6,634 nucleotides of DNA from Betaproteobacteria bacterium UBA6904 (GTDB lineage Bacteria > Pseudomonadota > Gammaproteobacteria > Burkholderiales > SG8-39), in NCBI GenBank assembly GCA_002451175.1, contig DKBI01000150.1, positions 1,453 to 8,086 on the forward strand, read 5' to 3'. Below the pieces are notes generated by a model. That model had not been told where the DNA came from and made no database searches. It saw nothing but the letters and a program-made list of their open reading frames with translations. The stretch's first letter is position 1, and each line of letters begins with the position of its first letter. Below, piece after piece: positions 1 to 5,840 of this stretch. A program made the position numbers and the translations under genes.

Positions 1-387
1 CCGAAAGTCGGCAACGCCCAGGGGCTCACGCCGCTGCACTGGGCGGCGTTCAAGGGGTTCCCGGACATCGCCGCGCTGCTGCTCGACAAGGGCGCCGACC
101 CGAACGCGAAGGGGGGGCCGGGCGTCACGCCTCTGATGCAGGCGGCGATGAACGGGCATGCCGAGATCTGTGCCCTCCTGCTCGCGAAGGGTGGGCAGGT
201 GAACGACACCGATCCCGAGGGGATGACGGCGCTGCACAAGGCGGCGAACGACGGCCACGCGGCGGTCGTCAAGATGCTGGTCGCCGCGGGCGCCGATCGG
301 GAGGCGAAATCCGCCACCGGCGCGACGCCGCGGTCGATCGCGGAGCGCCGCAAGAACGCCGAAGTCATCGCCGCCCTGCAGGGCTAG
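1..387 (+). CDS. Ankyrin-repeat protein, C-terminal part (5' end outside window)
   Basis: The reading frame is open from the first base and ends at TAG 385-387, giving the last 128 residues of a longer protein. Three ankyrin repeats are visible. Repeat 1 is about residues 8-39 (G-LTPLHWAA core, LLLDKGADPN end). Repeat 2 is about 41-73 (VTPLMQAAMNGHAEICALLL). Repeat 3 is about 74-106 (GMTALHKAANDGHAAVVKML, then AAGADREAK). A degenerate capping repeat follows at 107-128 (GATPRSIAERRKNAEVIAAL). The repeats keep the TPLH and GH/ADxN signatures that form the helix-turn-helix-loop stack. Ankyrin repeats are protein-binding scaffolds; no catalytic domain is visible here and the partner cannot be deduced. 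The first in-frame ATG, at 136, falls inside repeat 2, so it is not a credible start. No signal peptide can be judged because the N-terminus is missing. The gene ends 52 bp before the regulator and does not obviously share its function. Confidence 0.93.
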   Translation, partial: PKVGNAQGLTPLHWAAFKGFPDIAALLLDKGADPNAKGGPGVTPLMQAAMNGHAEICALLLAKGGQVNDTDPEGMTALHKAANDGHAAVVKMLVAAGADREAKSATGATPRSIAERRKNAEVIAALQG

Positions 388-401
388 GCGCGCCGGGCGG
401 G

Positions 402-430
402 TTGCCCTCTGACCGCCGGTCATTTAGACT
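402..430 (+). promoter_or_regulatory. Putative sigma70-type promoter of the efflux operon
   Basis: A -35-like TTGCCC lies at 402-407 and a -10-like TAGACT at 425-430, with exactly 17 bp between them. Each hexamer matches the consensus at four of six positions. Transcription would begin near 436-438. The spacer contains the first TGACC-N3-GGTCA palindrome, so a bound repressor would block RNA polymerase directly. This is the only gap upstream of the regulator, adaptor and permease genes, so it probably drives all three. The call rests on motif matching only. Confidence 0.5.
410..422. promoter_or_regulatory. Putative TetR-type operator, copy 1
   Basis: This is a perfect inverted repeat of 5-bp arms, TGACC and GGTCA, around GCC. 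The pairing extends to 6-bp arms around a single central C at 416. It lies between the proposed -35 and -10 hexamers, immediately upstream of a TetR-family gene. Short odd-centred palindromes in the regulator's own promoter are the usual TetR operator layout. The same arms recur at 441-453. That this regulator binds here is inferred. Confidence 0.6.
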
Positions 431-439
431 GGCGCGCAA

Positions 440-1111
440 ATGACCCGTGGTCAGTTGAGGCGCGCACTCGGCGCCGAGGACAAGTCCGTGCGCCGCGCCG
501 CGATCGTGCAGGCGGCGGAGGCGCTGCTCCACCGCGACCCGGCGGCGACCTTCTCGGTCGCGTCGCTCGCGCAGCGCGCCGGGTTGGCCAAGGGCACCGT
601 CTATCTGTACTTCCGCACGCGCGAAGAGGTGCTGCTCGCGCTGCACGAGCAGCAGCTGCACGCGCTGTTCGACGTTCTCGAGGGCGCGCTGGGGCGCTCG
701 CGCGCGAGCGCGAGCAGCGTGGTGCGGGCGGGGCTGCGGCATCACGCCGCGCACCCGGAGTTCTACCCGCTCGCGGCGAACTGCCGCGCGATGCTCGACA
801 CCAACGTCGGCGAGGATGCCGCGCTCGCCTTCCACCGTGCCATCGGGCAGCGGCTCGCGGCGATGGGCGCTCGCGTGGAGACGCTCTATCCGCGGCTGCG
901 GCCCGGCGAGGGCGCGGCGCTCCTCATCAACAGCTACGCGCTGATGATCGGCCTCTGGCAGCAGGCGGAGGCGCCGGCCAGTCTGCGGGAGGCGATGCCG
1001 CGCGAGGACCTGAAGATCTTCCGCATCGACTTCGCGACGCAGCTCGAGCGGGCGCTGCTCGACCTCTGGGAAGCGGCCGAGCGCCGCGGCGCGCGCAGGG
1101 AGAAGCCATGA
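440..1111 (+). CDS. TetR/AcrR-family transcriptional regulator
   Basis: This is a 223-aa DNA-binding repressor candidate, of normal size for the family. Helix 1 covers about residues 17-31 (RRAAIVQAAEALL). The helix-turn-helix covers about 38-58 (FSVASLAQRAGLAKGTVYLYF), including the family-typical AKGTVYLYF recognition segment. The rest is a variable all-helical ligand-binding and dimerisation domain, so the inducer cannot be predicted. Its stop overlaps the adaptor start (ATGA, 1108-1111), which implies translational coupling and control of the pump. Twin palindromes at 410-422 and 441-453 suggest autorepression. The start is uncertain. ATG 440 has no Shine-Dalgarno, lies only about 3 nt after the predicted transcription start and overlaps operator 2. 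GTG 488 (residue 17) has GAGGA at 476-480 with 7-nt spacing and would give 207 aa. TTG 455 is also possible. From memory, relatives often keep an acidic-Asp-Lys segment before helix 1, like GAEDK here at 11-15; that would favour 440 or 455. Confidence 0.93.
   Translation: MTRGQLRRALGAEDKSVRRAAIVQAAEALLHRDPAATFSVASLAQRAGLAKGTVYLYFRTREEVLLALHEQQLHALFDVLEGALGRSRASASSVVRAGLRHHAAHPEFYPLAANCRAMLDTNVGEDAALAFHRAIGQRLAAMGARVETLYPRLRPGEGAALLINSYALMIGLWQQAEAPASLREAMPREDLKIFRIDFATQLERALLDLWEAAERRGARREKP
441..453. promoter_or_regulatory. Putative TetR-type operator, copy 2
   Basis: The same arms TGACC and GGTCA occur here, around CGT. The centre (447) is 31 bp from the centre of copy 1 (416). That is close to three helical turns, so two bound dimers would sit on the same DNA face. 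The site begins on the T of the regulator ATG at 440 and lies just downstream of the predicted transcription start. Either it doubles as codons 1-5 or the true start codon lies downstream. Confidence 0.58.
1097..1111 (+). promoter_or_regulatory. Ribosome binding site and ATGA coupling for the adaptor gene
   Basis: AGGGAGA at 1097-1103 is a good Shine-Dalgarno sequence, 4 nt upstream of ATG 1108. The ATG overlaps the regulator TGA (1109-1111) in the classic ATGA arrangement. This fixes the adaptor start and suggests that ribosomes finishing the regulator can reinitiate. Confidence 0.7.
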
Positions 1112-2169
1112 GCCGCATCGCTTTCAGCCTCGTCGTCCTGCTGGCCGCGGCCTGCGGGCAGCCGCACGACCCCAAGCCGGACGAGATCCGTCCCGTGCGC
1201 GTGCTGCAGGTCGGCCCGGTCGCGGAGACGCAGTCCTTCGAGTTTGCCGGCGAAGTGCGCGCGCGCGTCGAGACGCGCCTCGCGTTCCGCGTCGGCGGCA
1301 AGATCCGCGAGCGGCTGGTCGAGACCGGCGCGGTCGTGCGCGCCGGGCAGCCGCTCGCCCGCCTGGATCCGCAGGACCTCGCGCTCGCCGAGGCGGCGGC
1401 GCGCGCGCAGGAAGCGAGCGCCGAGAGCGACCGCAACCTGGCGGCCGCCGAGCTCGCCCGCTACAAGGAGCTGCGTGCGAAGAACTACATCAGCCAGGCC
1501 GAGTTCGACCGGCGCGCGAGCGCGCTGGCCTCCGCGGAGGCGCGGCTGGAGGCGGTGCGCGCGCAGCGCCGCCAGACGGCCAACCAGGCCGATTACGCGG
1601 TGCTCGCGGCGGACGCCGCGGGCGTGATCGTCGCCGTCGAGGCCGAGGCGGGACAGGTGGTGGCGGCGGGCCAGACCGTGGTGCGGCTCGCGCGCCTTGC
1701 CGAGAAGGAAATCGCCTTCGCCGTGCCCGAAGCGCAGCGGGCGTTCGTCGAGCAGGCGACGGTGCTCGCGGCGACGCTGAACGCGCGGCCCGGCCGGACC
1801 TTGAAGGCTCGTTTGCGCGAGCTCGCACCGGTGGCCGATCCGGCGACGCGCACCTATGCCGCGCGCGCCGTGCTGCTCGATGCCGGCGACGACGTCGAGC
1901 TGGGCATGAGCGCGCGCATCGAGGCGCGCGCTCCGGGCGCCGCGCGCCTCGAGGTCCCGGTGGCCGCCCTCTATTCGCGCGGGGAGCAGCCGCAGGTGAT
2001 GCTGGTCATGCCGGACGGGACCGTGCGCCCGCAAACGGTCAAGTTCGGCGGCATTGCGCACGAGCGCGTCGTGATCGAGTCCGGGCTCAAGCCGGGGGAC
2101 GTCGTCGTCGCCGCGGGCGCGCAGCTGCTGCGTCCCGGGCAGCGCGTGCGCGTGCTGGCCGGGCGCTGA
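1108..2169 (+). CDS. RND efflux periplasmic adaptor (membrane fusion protein), lipoprotein
   Basis: This is a 353-aa HlyD/AcrA-type adaptor that would bridge the inner-membrane RND pump to an outer-membrane channel. The N-terminus is a short lipoprotein signal: Arg3, a hydrophobic stretch at 4-15, and LAAAC with the lipidated Cys at 16, followed by Gly17 (not Asp). The two lipoyl half-motifs are at about 60-90 (RVGGKI...GAVVRAGQPLARLD) and 165-195 (DAAGVIVAVEAEAGQVVAAGQTVVRL). Between them is an Ala/Glu/Arg-rich helical hairpin at about 90-160, probably coiled-coil. The beta-barrel follows at about 200-278, including LGMSARI at 265-271. The membrane-proximal domain is about 280-350 and ends with the family-typical ESGLKPGDVVVAAGAQLLRPGQRV. 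The length is on the short side of the family, in line with a short hairpin. It overlaps the regulator by 4 bp, and the permease starts 9 bp after its stop. The substrate cannot be read from sequence. Confidence 0.95.
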   Translation: MSRIAFSLVVLLAAACGQPHDPKPDEIRPVRVLQVGPVAETQSFEFAGEVRARVETRLAFRVGGKIRERLVETGAVVRAGQPLARLDPQDLALAEAAARAQEASAESDRNLAAAELARYKELRAKNYISQAEFDRRASALASAEARLEAVRAQRRQTANQADYAVLAADAAGVIVAVEAEAGQVVAAGQTVVRLARLAEKEIAFAVPEAQRAFVEQATVLAATLNARPGRTLKARLRELAPVADPATRTYAARAVLLDAGDDVELGMSARIEARAPGAARLEVPVAALYSRGEQPQVMLVMPDGTVRPQTVKFGGIAHERVVIESGLKPGDVVVAAGAQLLRPGQRVRVLAGR

Positions 2170-2178
2170 CGCGGGACG

Positions 2179-5100
2179 ATGGGCGAGCGCCGCTTCAATC
2201 TCTCGGCCGCGGCGCTGCGCTACCGCGAGCTGACGCTGTTCTTCCTCGTCGTCATCGCCATCGGCGGCGTCGGCGCCTACTTCAAGCTCGGACAGCGCGA
2301 GGACCCGGATTTCACGTTCCGCGCCATGGTGATTCGCACGCTCTGGCCGGGCGCCACGGCCGAGCAGGTGGACCGCCAGGTCACGGACCGCATCGAGAAG
2401 AAGCTGCAGGAAATCCCGCATTTCAAGTGGACGACGGCCTACTCGAAGGCGGGCGAATCGCTCATCATCCTCGAGCTGCTGGATACCGCGCCCGCCGCGC
2501 AGGTGCAGGATCTCTGGATCCAGGTGCGCAAGAAGGTCGGCGACATCCGTCACGCGCTGCCGCCCGAATCGCTGGGGCCGTTCTTCAACGACGAGTTCGG
2601 CGACGTCTTCGGCTCCATCTACGCGTTCACCGCCGATGGCTTCTCGCACTCCGAGCTGCGCGACTACGTCGAGCGGGCGCGGCAGGAGGTGCTGCGGCTG
2701 CCCAACGTGGCGAAGGTCGAGCTGATCGGCGTGCAGGACGACCGGATCCACGTCGAGATCGCCAGCAAGCGGCTCGGCGCGCTCGGCGTGGATCCGCAGC
2801 TCATCGCGCAGGCGCTGGCGGCCCAGAATGCGATCCCCAGCCCGGGCAGCGTGGAGACCGCGGAGCGCTCGGTCGCGCTGCGCGTCACCGGCCAGCTCGA
2901 CTCGCTGCAGGCCGTGAGCGACCTGCCGCTGCGCGTCGCCGGACAGACCTTCCGGCTGGGCGACATCGCGCGCGTCGAGCGGGGTACCGTGGATCCGCCG
3001 ATCACGACCATGCGCTTTCGTGGCAGGCCCTCGATCGGGCTGGCCGTGTCGATGACGCGCAACGGCGACGTGCTGCGCCTGGGCGAGGATCTGCGCGCCA
3101 CGATGAGGCGCCTGCAGTCCGAATTTCCGGTCGGCATCGAGTTCGAGCAGGTCTCCGACCAGCCGCGCATCGTCCAGGCCGCGGTCGGCGAATTCATGCG
3201 CTCGCTGCTCGAGGCGGTCGCCATCGTCCTGGTGGTGTCGTTCCTCTCGCTCGGGCTGCGCACGGGGCTCGTCGTGGCCCTCACCATCCCGCTGGTGCTG
3301 GCCGCGACCTTCCTGGCGATGCGCTGGCTCGACATCGATCTGCACCGCGTCTCCACGGGCGCGCTCATCATCGCGCTCGGCCTGCTGGTGGACGACGCGA
3401 TGATCGCGGTGGAGATGATGGCGCGCAAGCTGGAGGAGGGCTACGACCGGTTGCGCGCGGCGACCTTCGCCTACACCTCGACCGCGTTCCCGATGCTCTC
3501 GGGGACGCTCATCACCGCGGCGGGGTTCCTGCCCATCGCCACCGCCAAGTCCAATACCGGCGAGTACACGTTCAGCATCTTCGCCGTCACCTCGCTCGCG
3601 CTGGTGATCTCCTGGTTCGCCGCGGTGATCGCGACGCCATTCATCGGCAGCCTCCTGTTGCGCGAGCATCCGGTGGGCGAGGGCGAGGAGCCGCGCGACG
3701 TCTACACCAAGCCCTTCTACCGCAGGCTGCGCGCGGTGATCGACTGGTGCATCGTGCATCGCAAGACCGTGCTCGTCGCCACCGGCGCGACGCTCGTGCT
3801 CGGCGTTGCCGGCATGGGGTTCACCGAGAAGCAGTTCTTCCCCTCGTCGAACCGCGTGGAGCTGATGGTGGACCTGTGGCTGCCCGAGGGGGCCTCCATC
3901 GGCGCTTCGGCGCACGAGGCGGCGCGCGTCGAGAAACTTCTCGAGGGCGACGCCGACGTGGCGAGCTACGTGGCCTACGTCGGCAACGGCTCGCCGCGCT
4001 TCTTCCTGTCGCTGGACCAGCAGCTGTTCCGCACCAACTTCGCCCAGCTCATCGTGCTGACGAAGGACATCGGCGCCCGCGAGCGCGTGATCGCCAAGCT
4101 GCGACGGGCGCTGGCCGAGGACTTTCCGGGCGTGCGCGGCCGCGTCACCCGCGTGCCGCTGGGCCCCCCGGTCAACTACCCGGTGCAGTTCCGCGTGATC
4201 GGCCCCGACGCGGCGCAGCTCAAGATCATCGCCGAGCGCGTTGCCGAGCGCATGCGCGCGAACCCGCATACCGTGGACGTGAACCTCAACTGGGGCGATC
4301 GCGTGCTCGCGCTGCGCGTCGAGGTGGACCAGGACCGCGCGCGGGCGCTCGGCGTGTCGTCGCAGAGCGTCTCGCGGGCGGTCGCCGCCGTGGTGAGCGG
4401 CGTGCCGATCGGGCAGTACCGCGAAAACGACCGGCTGATCGACGTGGTGCTGCGCGCGCCGGCCGAGGAGCGCGGATCGCTCGACGCGCTCGGCGAGCTG
4501 ACGGTGCCGGCGGGGGGCGGGCGCAGCGTGCCGCTGGCGCAGGTGGCGCGCATCGAGCAGGCGCTGGAGGAGCCGATCCTGTGGCACCGCAGCCGCGAGC
4601 TCGCGCTGACGGCGCGCGCCGACATCGTCGACGGCGTCCAGGCGCCGGACGTCACCGAGGCGATCACGCCGTCGCTCGCGGAGATCCGCCGGTCGCTGCC
4701 GGCCGGCTACCGGATCGAGGCGGGCGGCGCCTGGGAGGAGAACACCAAGGCGCAGTCGTCCATCGCGGCCGGCATGCCGATGATGCTCGCGGTGATCATG
4801 GCGCTGCTCATGATGCAGTTGCGCAGCTTCTCGCGCAGCTTCATGGTGCTGCTCACCTGGCCGCTCGGCGTCGTCGGCGTGGCGCTCGCGCTGCTCGTGT
4901 TCTCCAAGCCTTTCGGCTTCGTCGCGATGCTGGGCAGCATCGCCCTGGGCGGCATGATCATGCGCAACACCGTGATCCTCGTGGACCAGATCGAGCAGGA
5001 TCGCGCGTCCGGACTGCCCGACTGGGTCGCGATCCGCGAGGCAGCGGTGCGGCGCTTCCGGCCGATCACGCTGACAGCCGCGGCGGCCATGCTCGCCATG

Positions 5101-5259
5101 ATTCCGCTCTCGCGCAGCGTGCTCTGGGGACCGATGGCGTTCGCGATCATGGGCGGGCTGCTGGTCGCGACGATCCTGACGCTGCTCTTCGTCCCGGCGC
5201 TCTACGCGGCGTGGTTCCGCGTGCGCCGGCCGGCCTCGGACGCGGCCAACGCGTCGTAG
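2179..5259 (+). CDS. RND-family efflux permease (AcrB/HAE1-like), 12 TM
   Basis: This is a 1026-aa proton-driven inner-membrane drug or solute exporter, full length for the family and probably trimeric. TM1 is about residues 16-34 and is followed by a large periplasmic porter/docking loop. TM2-TM6 lie within about 338-492 and TM7 is about 530-549. A second periplasmic loop follows, then TM8 (862-880), TM9 (888-910), TM10 (915-938), TM11 (about 960-978) and TM12 (984-1013). The TM4 proton-relay pair Asp405-Asp406 is present (GLLVDDAMIAVEMM), equivalent to AcrB Asp407/408. In TM11, Arg959 and Thr966 match AcrB Arg971/Thr978 (RFRPITLT). The AcrB Lys940 position is Arg929 (GGMIMRNTVILVDQ). The overall style (FNLSAAALRYRELTLFF, FKLGQREDPDF) recalls the TriC/MexK-like branch rather than AcrB itself; this is from memory. 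ATG 2179 has only a weak GGGA nearby, so translation is probably coupled to the adaptor. No outer-membrane factor gene follows: the next gene is convergent. Confidence 0.97.
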   Translation: MGERRFNLSAAALRYRELTLFFLVVIAIGGVGAYFKLGQREDPDFTFRAMVIRTLWPGATAEQVDRQVTDRIEKKLQEIPHFKWTTAYSKAGESLIILELLDTAPAAQVQDLWIQVRKKVGDIRHALPPESLGPFFNDEFGDVFGSIYAFTADGFSHSELRDYVERARQEVLRLPNVAKVELIGVQDDRIHVEIASKRLGALGVDPQLIAQALAAQNAIPSPGSVETAERSVALRVTGQLDSLQAVSDLPLRVAGQTFRLGDIARVERGTVDPPITTMRFRGRPSIGLAVSMTRNGDVLRLGEDLRATMRRLQSEFPVGIEFEQVSDQPRIVQAAVGEFMRSLLEAVAIVLVVSFLSLGLRTGLVVALTIPLVLAATFLAMRWLDIDLHRVSTGALIIALGLLVDDAMIAVEMMARKLEEGYDRLRAATFAYTSTAFPMLSGTLITAAGFLPIATAKSNTGEYTFSIFAVTSLALVISWFAAVIATPFIGSLLLREHPVGEGEEPRDVYTKPFYRRLRAVIDWCIVHRKTVLVATGATLVLGVAGMGFTEKQFFPSSNRVELMVDLWLPEGASIGASAHEAARVEKLLEGDADVASYVAYVGNGSPRFFLSLDQQLFRTNFAQLIVLTKDIGARERVIAKLRRALAEDFPGVRGRVTRVPLGPPVNYPVQFRVIGPDAAQLKIIAERVAERMRANPHTVDVNLNWGDRVLALRVEVDQDRARALGVSSQSVSRAVAAVVSGVPIGQYRENDRLIDVVLRAPAEERGSLDALGELTVPAGGGRSVPLAQVARIEQALEEPILWHRSRELALTARADIVDGVQAPDVTEAITPSLAEIRRSLPAGYRIEAGGAWEENTKAQSSIAAGMPMMLAVIMALLMMQLRSFSRSFMVLLTWPLGVVGVALALLVFSKPFGFVAMLGSIALGGMIMRNTVILVDQIEQDRASGLPDWVAIREAAVRRFRPITLTAAAAMLAMIPLSRSVLWGPMAFAIMGGLLVATILTLLFVPALYAAWFRVRRPASDAANAS

Positions 5260-5265
5260 CGCATC

Positions 5266-5284
5266 CGGCGGCGCTCAGCCGCCG
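5266..5284. terminator. GC hairpin at the convergent gene ends, possible bidirectional terminator
   Basis: A perfect 7-bp inverted repeat (CGGCGGC and GCCGCCG) with a 5-nt loop, GCTCA, begins 7 bp after the permease stop. It covers the stop and final glycine codons of the opposite-strand gene. The stem is very stable, but neither strand has a T-run, so it is not a textbook intrinsic terminator. It could act as a 3' end stabiliser or a pause site. Confidence 0.35.
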
Positions 5285-5562
5285 CCGCGCCGCATGTAGA
5301 GCTCGAAGCGCTTCAGGAACGCCTCGATCTCCGCGGCGGAATGGCCCTCGAAATCGAATTCGACGCGCTGGCGCTCCAGGCGGATCAGGCCGATGCGCAG
5401 GTCCGCCAGCGGCGTCAGCCGGATGCGCCAGGTCCGTGCGCCGTCGCGGTGCAGGAAGGCGTTGCCGTCTTCGACGTACGGGGCGTGGCCTACGGCCGCG
5501 GGCAGCAGGCGCGCGAAGTCGCTGCGCGTCGTCGTCATCTCGACGGACCGGGACAGCTGCAT
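5275..5562 (-). CDS. Unrecognised small protein, last gene of the oxidoreductase/MoaD operon
   Basis: This is a 95-aa protein from ATG 5562 to TGA 5275-5277, without a recognisable domain, signal peptide or membrane segment. The body (about residues 35-72) alternates charged and hydrophobic residues (RTWRIRLTPLADLRIGLIRLERQRVEFDFEG), as in a small beta-sheet. A likely amphipathic helix follows (about 75-90, SAAEIEAFLKRFELYM), and the tail is Arg-Arg-Gly-Gly-Gly. The start is a choice. ATG 5562 lies 23 nt after the MoaD-like stop and has a distant GGGGA. ATG 5538 would give 87 aa but has no Shine-Dalgarno. An in-frame extension to 5697 would run through the MoaD-like gene and is rejected. The same-strand position right after a MoaD homologue suggests a role in cofactor delivery or assembly for the operon's enzyme. 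That is inference; no function is assigned. Confidence 0.75.
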   Translation of the reverse strand: MQLSRSVEMTTTRSDFARLLPAAVGHAPYVEDGNAFLHRDGARTWRIRLTPLADLRIGLIRLERQRVEFDFEGHSAAEIEAFLKRFELYMRRGGG

Positions 5563-5585
5563 CGGGGCCGGTATTCCCCGCGAGC

Positions 5586-5840
5586 CTAGCCGCCCGCGAT
5601 GGGCGGCCAGATCGCCAGCGTTTCGCCGGCGGCGAGGGCTCGTCCGGCGCGTTCGCCCGGCGGAACGAACGTGCCGTCGATCAGCACCAGGTGGCACAGT
5701 TTGCGGGGCAGGTTGAAGCGCTCGATCATCGCGTCCACCGTCGTCCCCTCCGGCACGTCGAGCGGCAGGGCGTTGGTTCCTGCAGCCTCCGCGGGCAGGT
5801 GATCGGCGAGCGTCGCGTAGAGCTTGAGCGTGACCCTCAT
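5586..5840 (-). CDS. MoaD/ThiS-family sulfur-carrier protein
   Basis: This is an 84-aa beta-grasp, ubiquitin-like protein. It starts with a beta strand (MRVTLKLYATLADHLP), has a central helix (about residues 33-43, GTTVDAMIERFNL), the later-strand pattern HLVLIDGTFVPPGE, and the ending GETLAIWPPIAGG. The C-terminal Gly83-Gly84 is the defining feature. In the family this end is adenylated by a MoeB/ThiF-type enzyme and converted to a thiocarboxylate that donates sulfur. For MoaD the recipient is the molybdopterin precursor, together with MoaE. Neither MoaE nor MoeB is in the window. ATG 5840 overlaps the oxidoreductase stop as ATGA (5837-5840), so the two genes are probably translationally coupled. 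A longer reading of the same frame upstream is the shadow of the oxidoreductase. Being paired with a flavin oxidoreductase suggests a MoaD paralogue dedicated to one pterin enzyme. ThiS or another sulfur-carrier role is less likely, but the sequence alone does not exclude it. Confidence 0.92.
   Translation of the reverse strand: MRVTLKLYATLADHLPAEAAGTNALPLDVPEGTTVDAMIERFNLPRKLCHLVLIDGTFVPPGERAGRALAAGETLAIWPPIAGG

Noticed and set aside
373..407. A 12-bp palindrome (373-384) next to the ankyrin stop and a 4-bp GGGC/GCCC stem (395-407) as a terminator
   Set aside because: The first is coding and has no loop; the second is short. Neither is followed by a T-run, and the second overlaps the proposed -35 element. 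Not enough for a terminator call.
694..711. An 18-bp perfect palindrome of alternating G/C with a TC/GA step
   Set aside because: It lies inside the regulator coding sequence, encodes ordinary Arg/Ser/Ala codons and consists of CG-rich repeats that arise easily at this GC content. No second copy or regulatory context was seen.
934..4587. A 1217-codon open frame on the minus strand, opposite the regulator, adaptor and permease
   Set aside because: It is rich in Arg, His, Ala, Asp and Gln with no domain pattern and lies antisense to three well-supported genes. Long stop-free antisense frames are expected from strongly G/C-biased third codon positions.
5275..5697. A 140-aa version of the small minus-strand protein
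   Set aside because: The extra N-terminal residues are an Arg-rich shadow of the MoaD-like gene. A start at 5562 after the MoaD-like stop is more economical.
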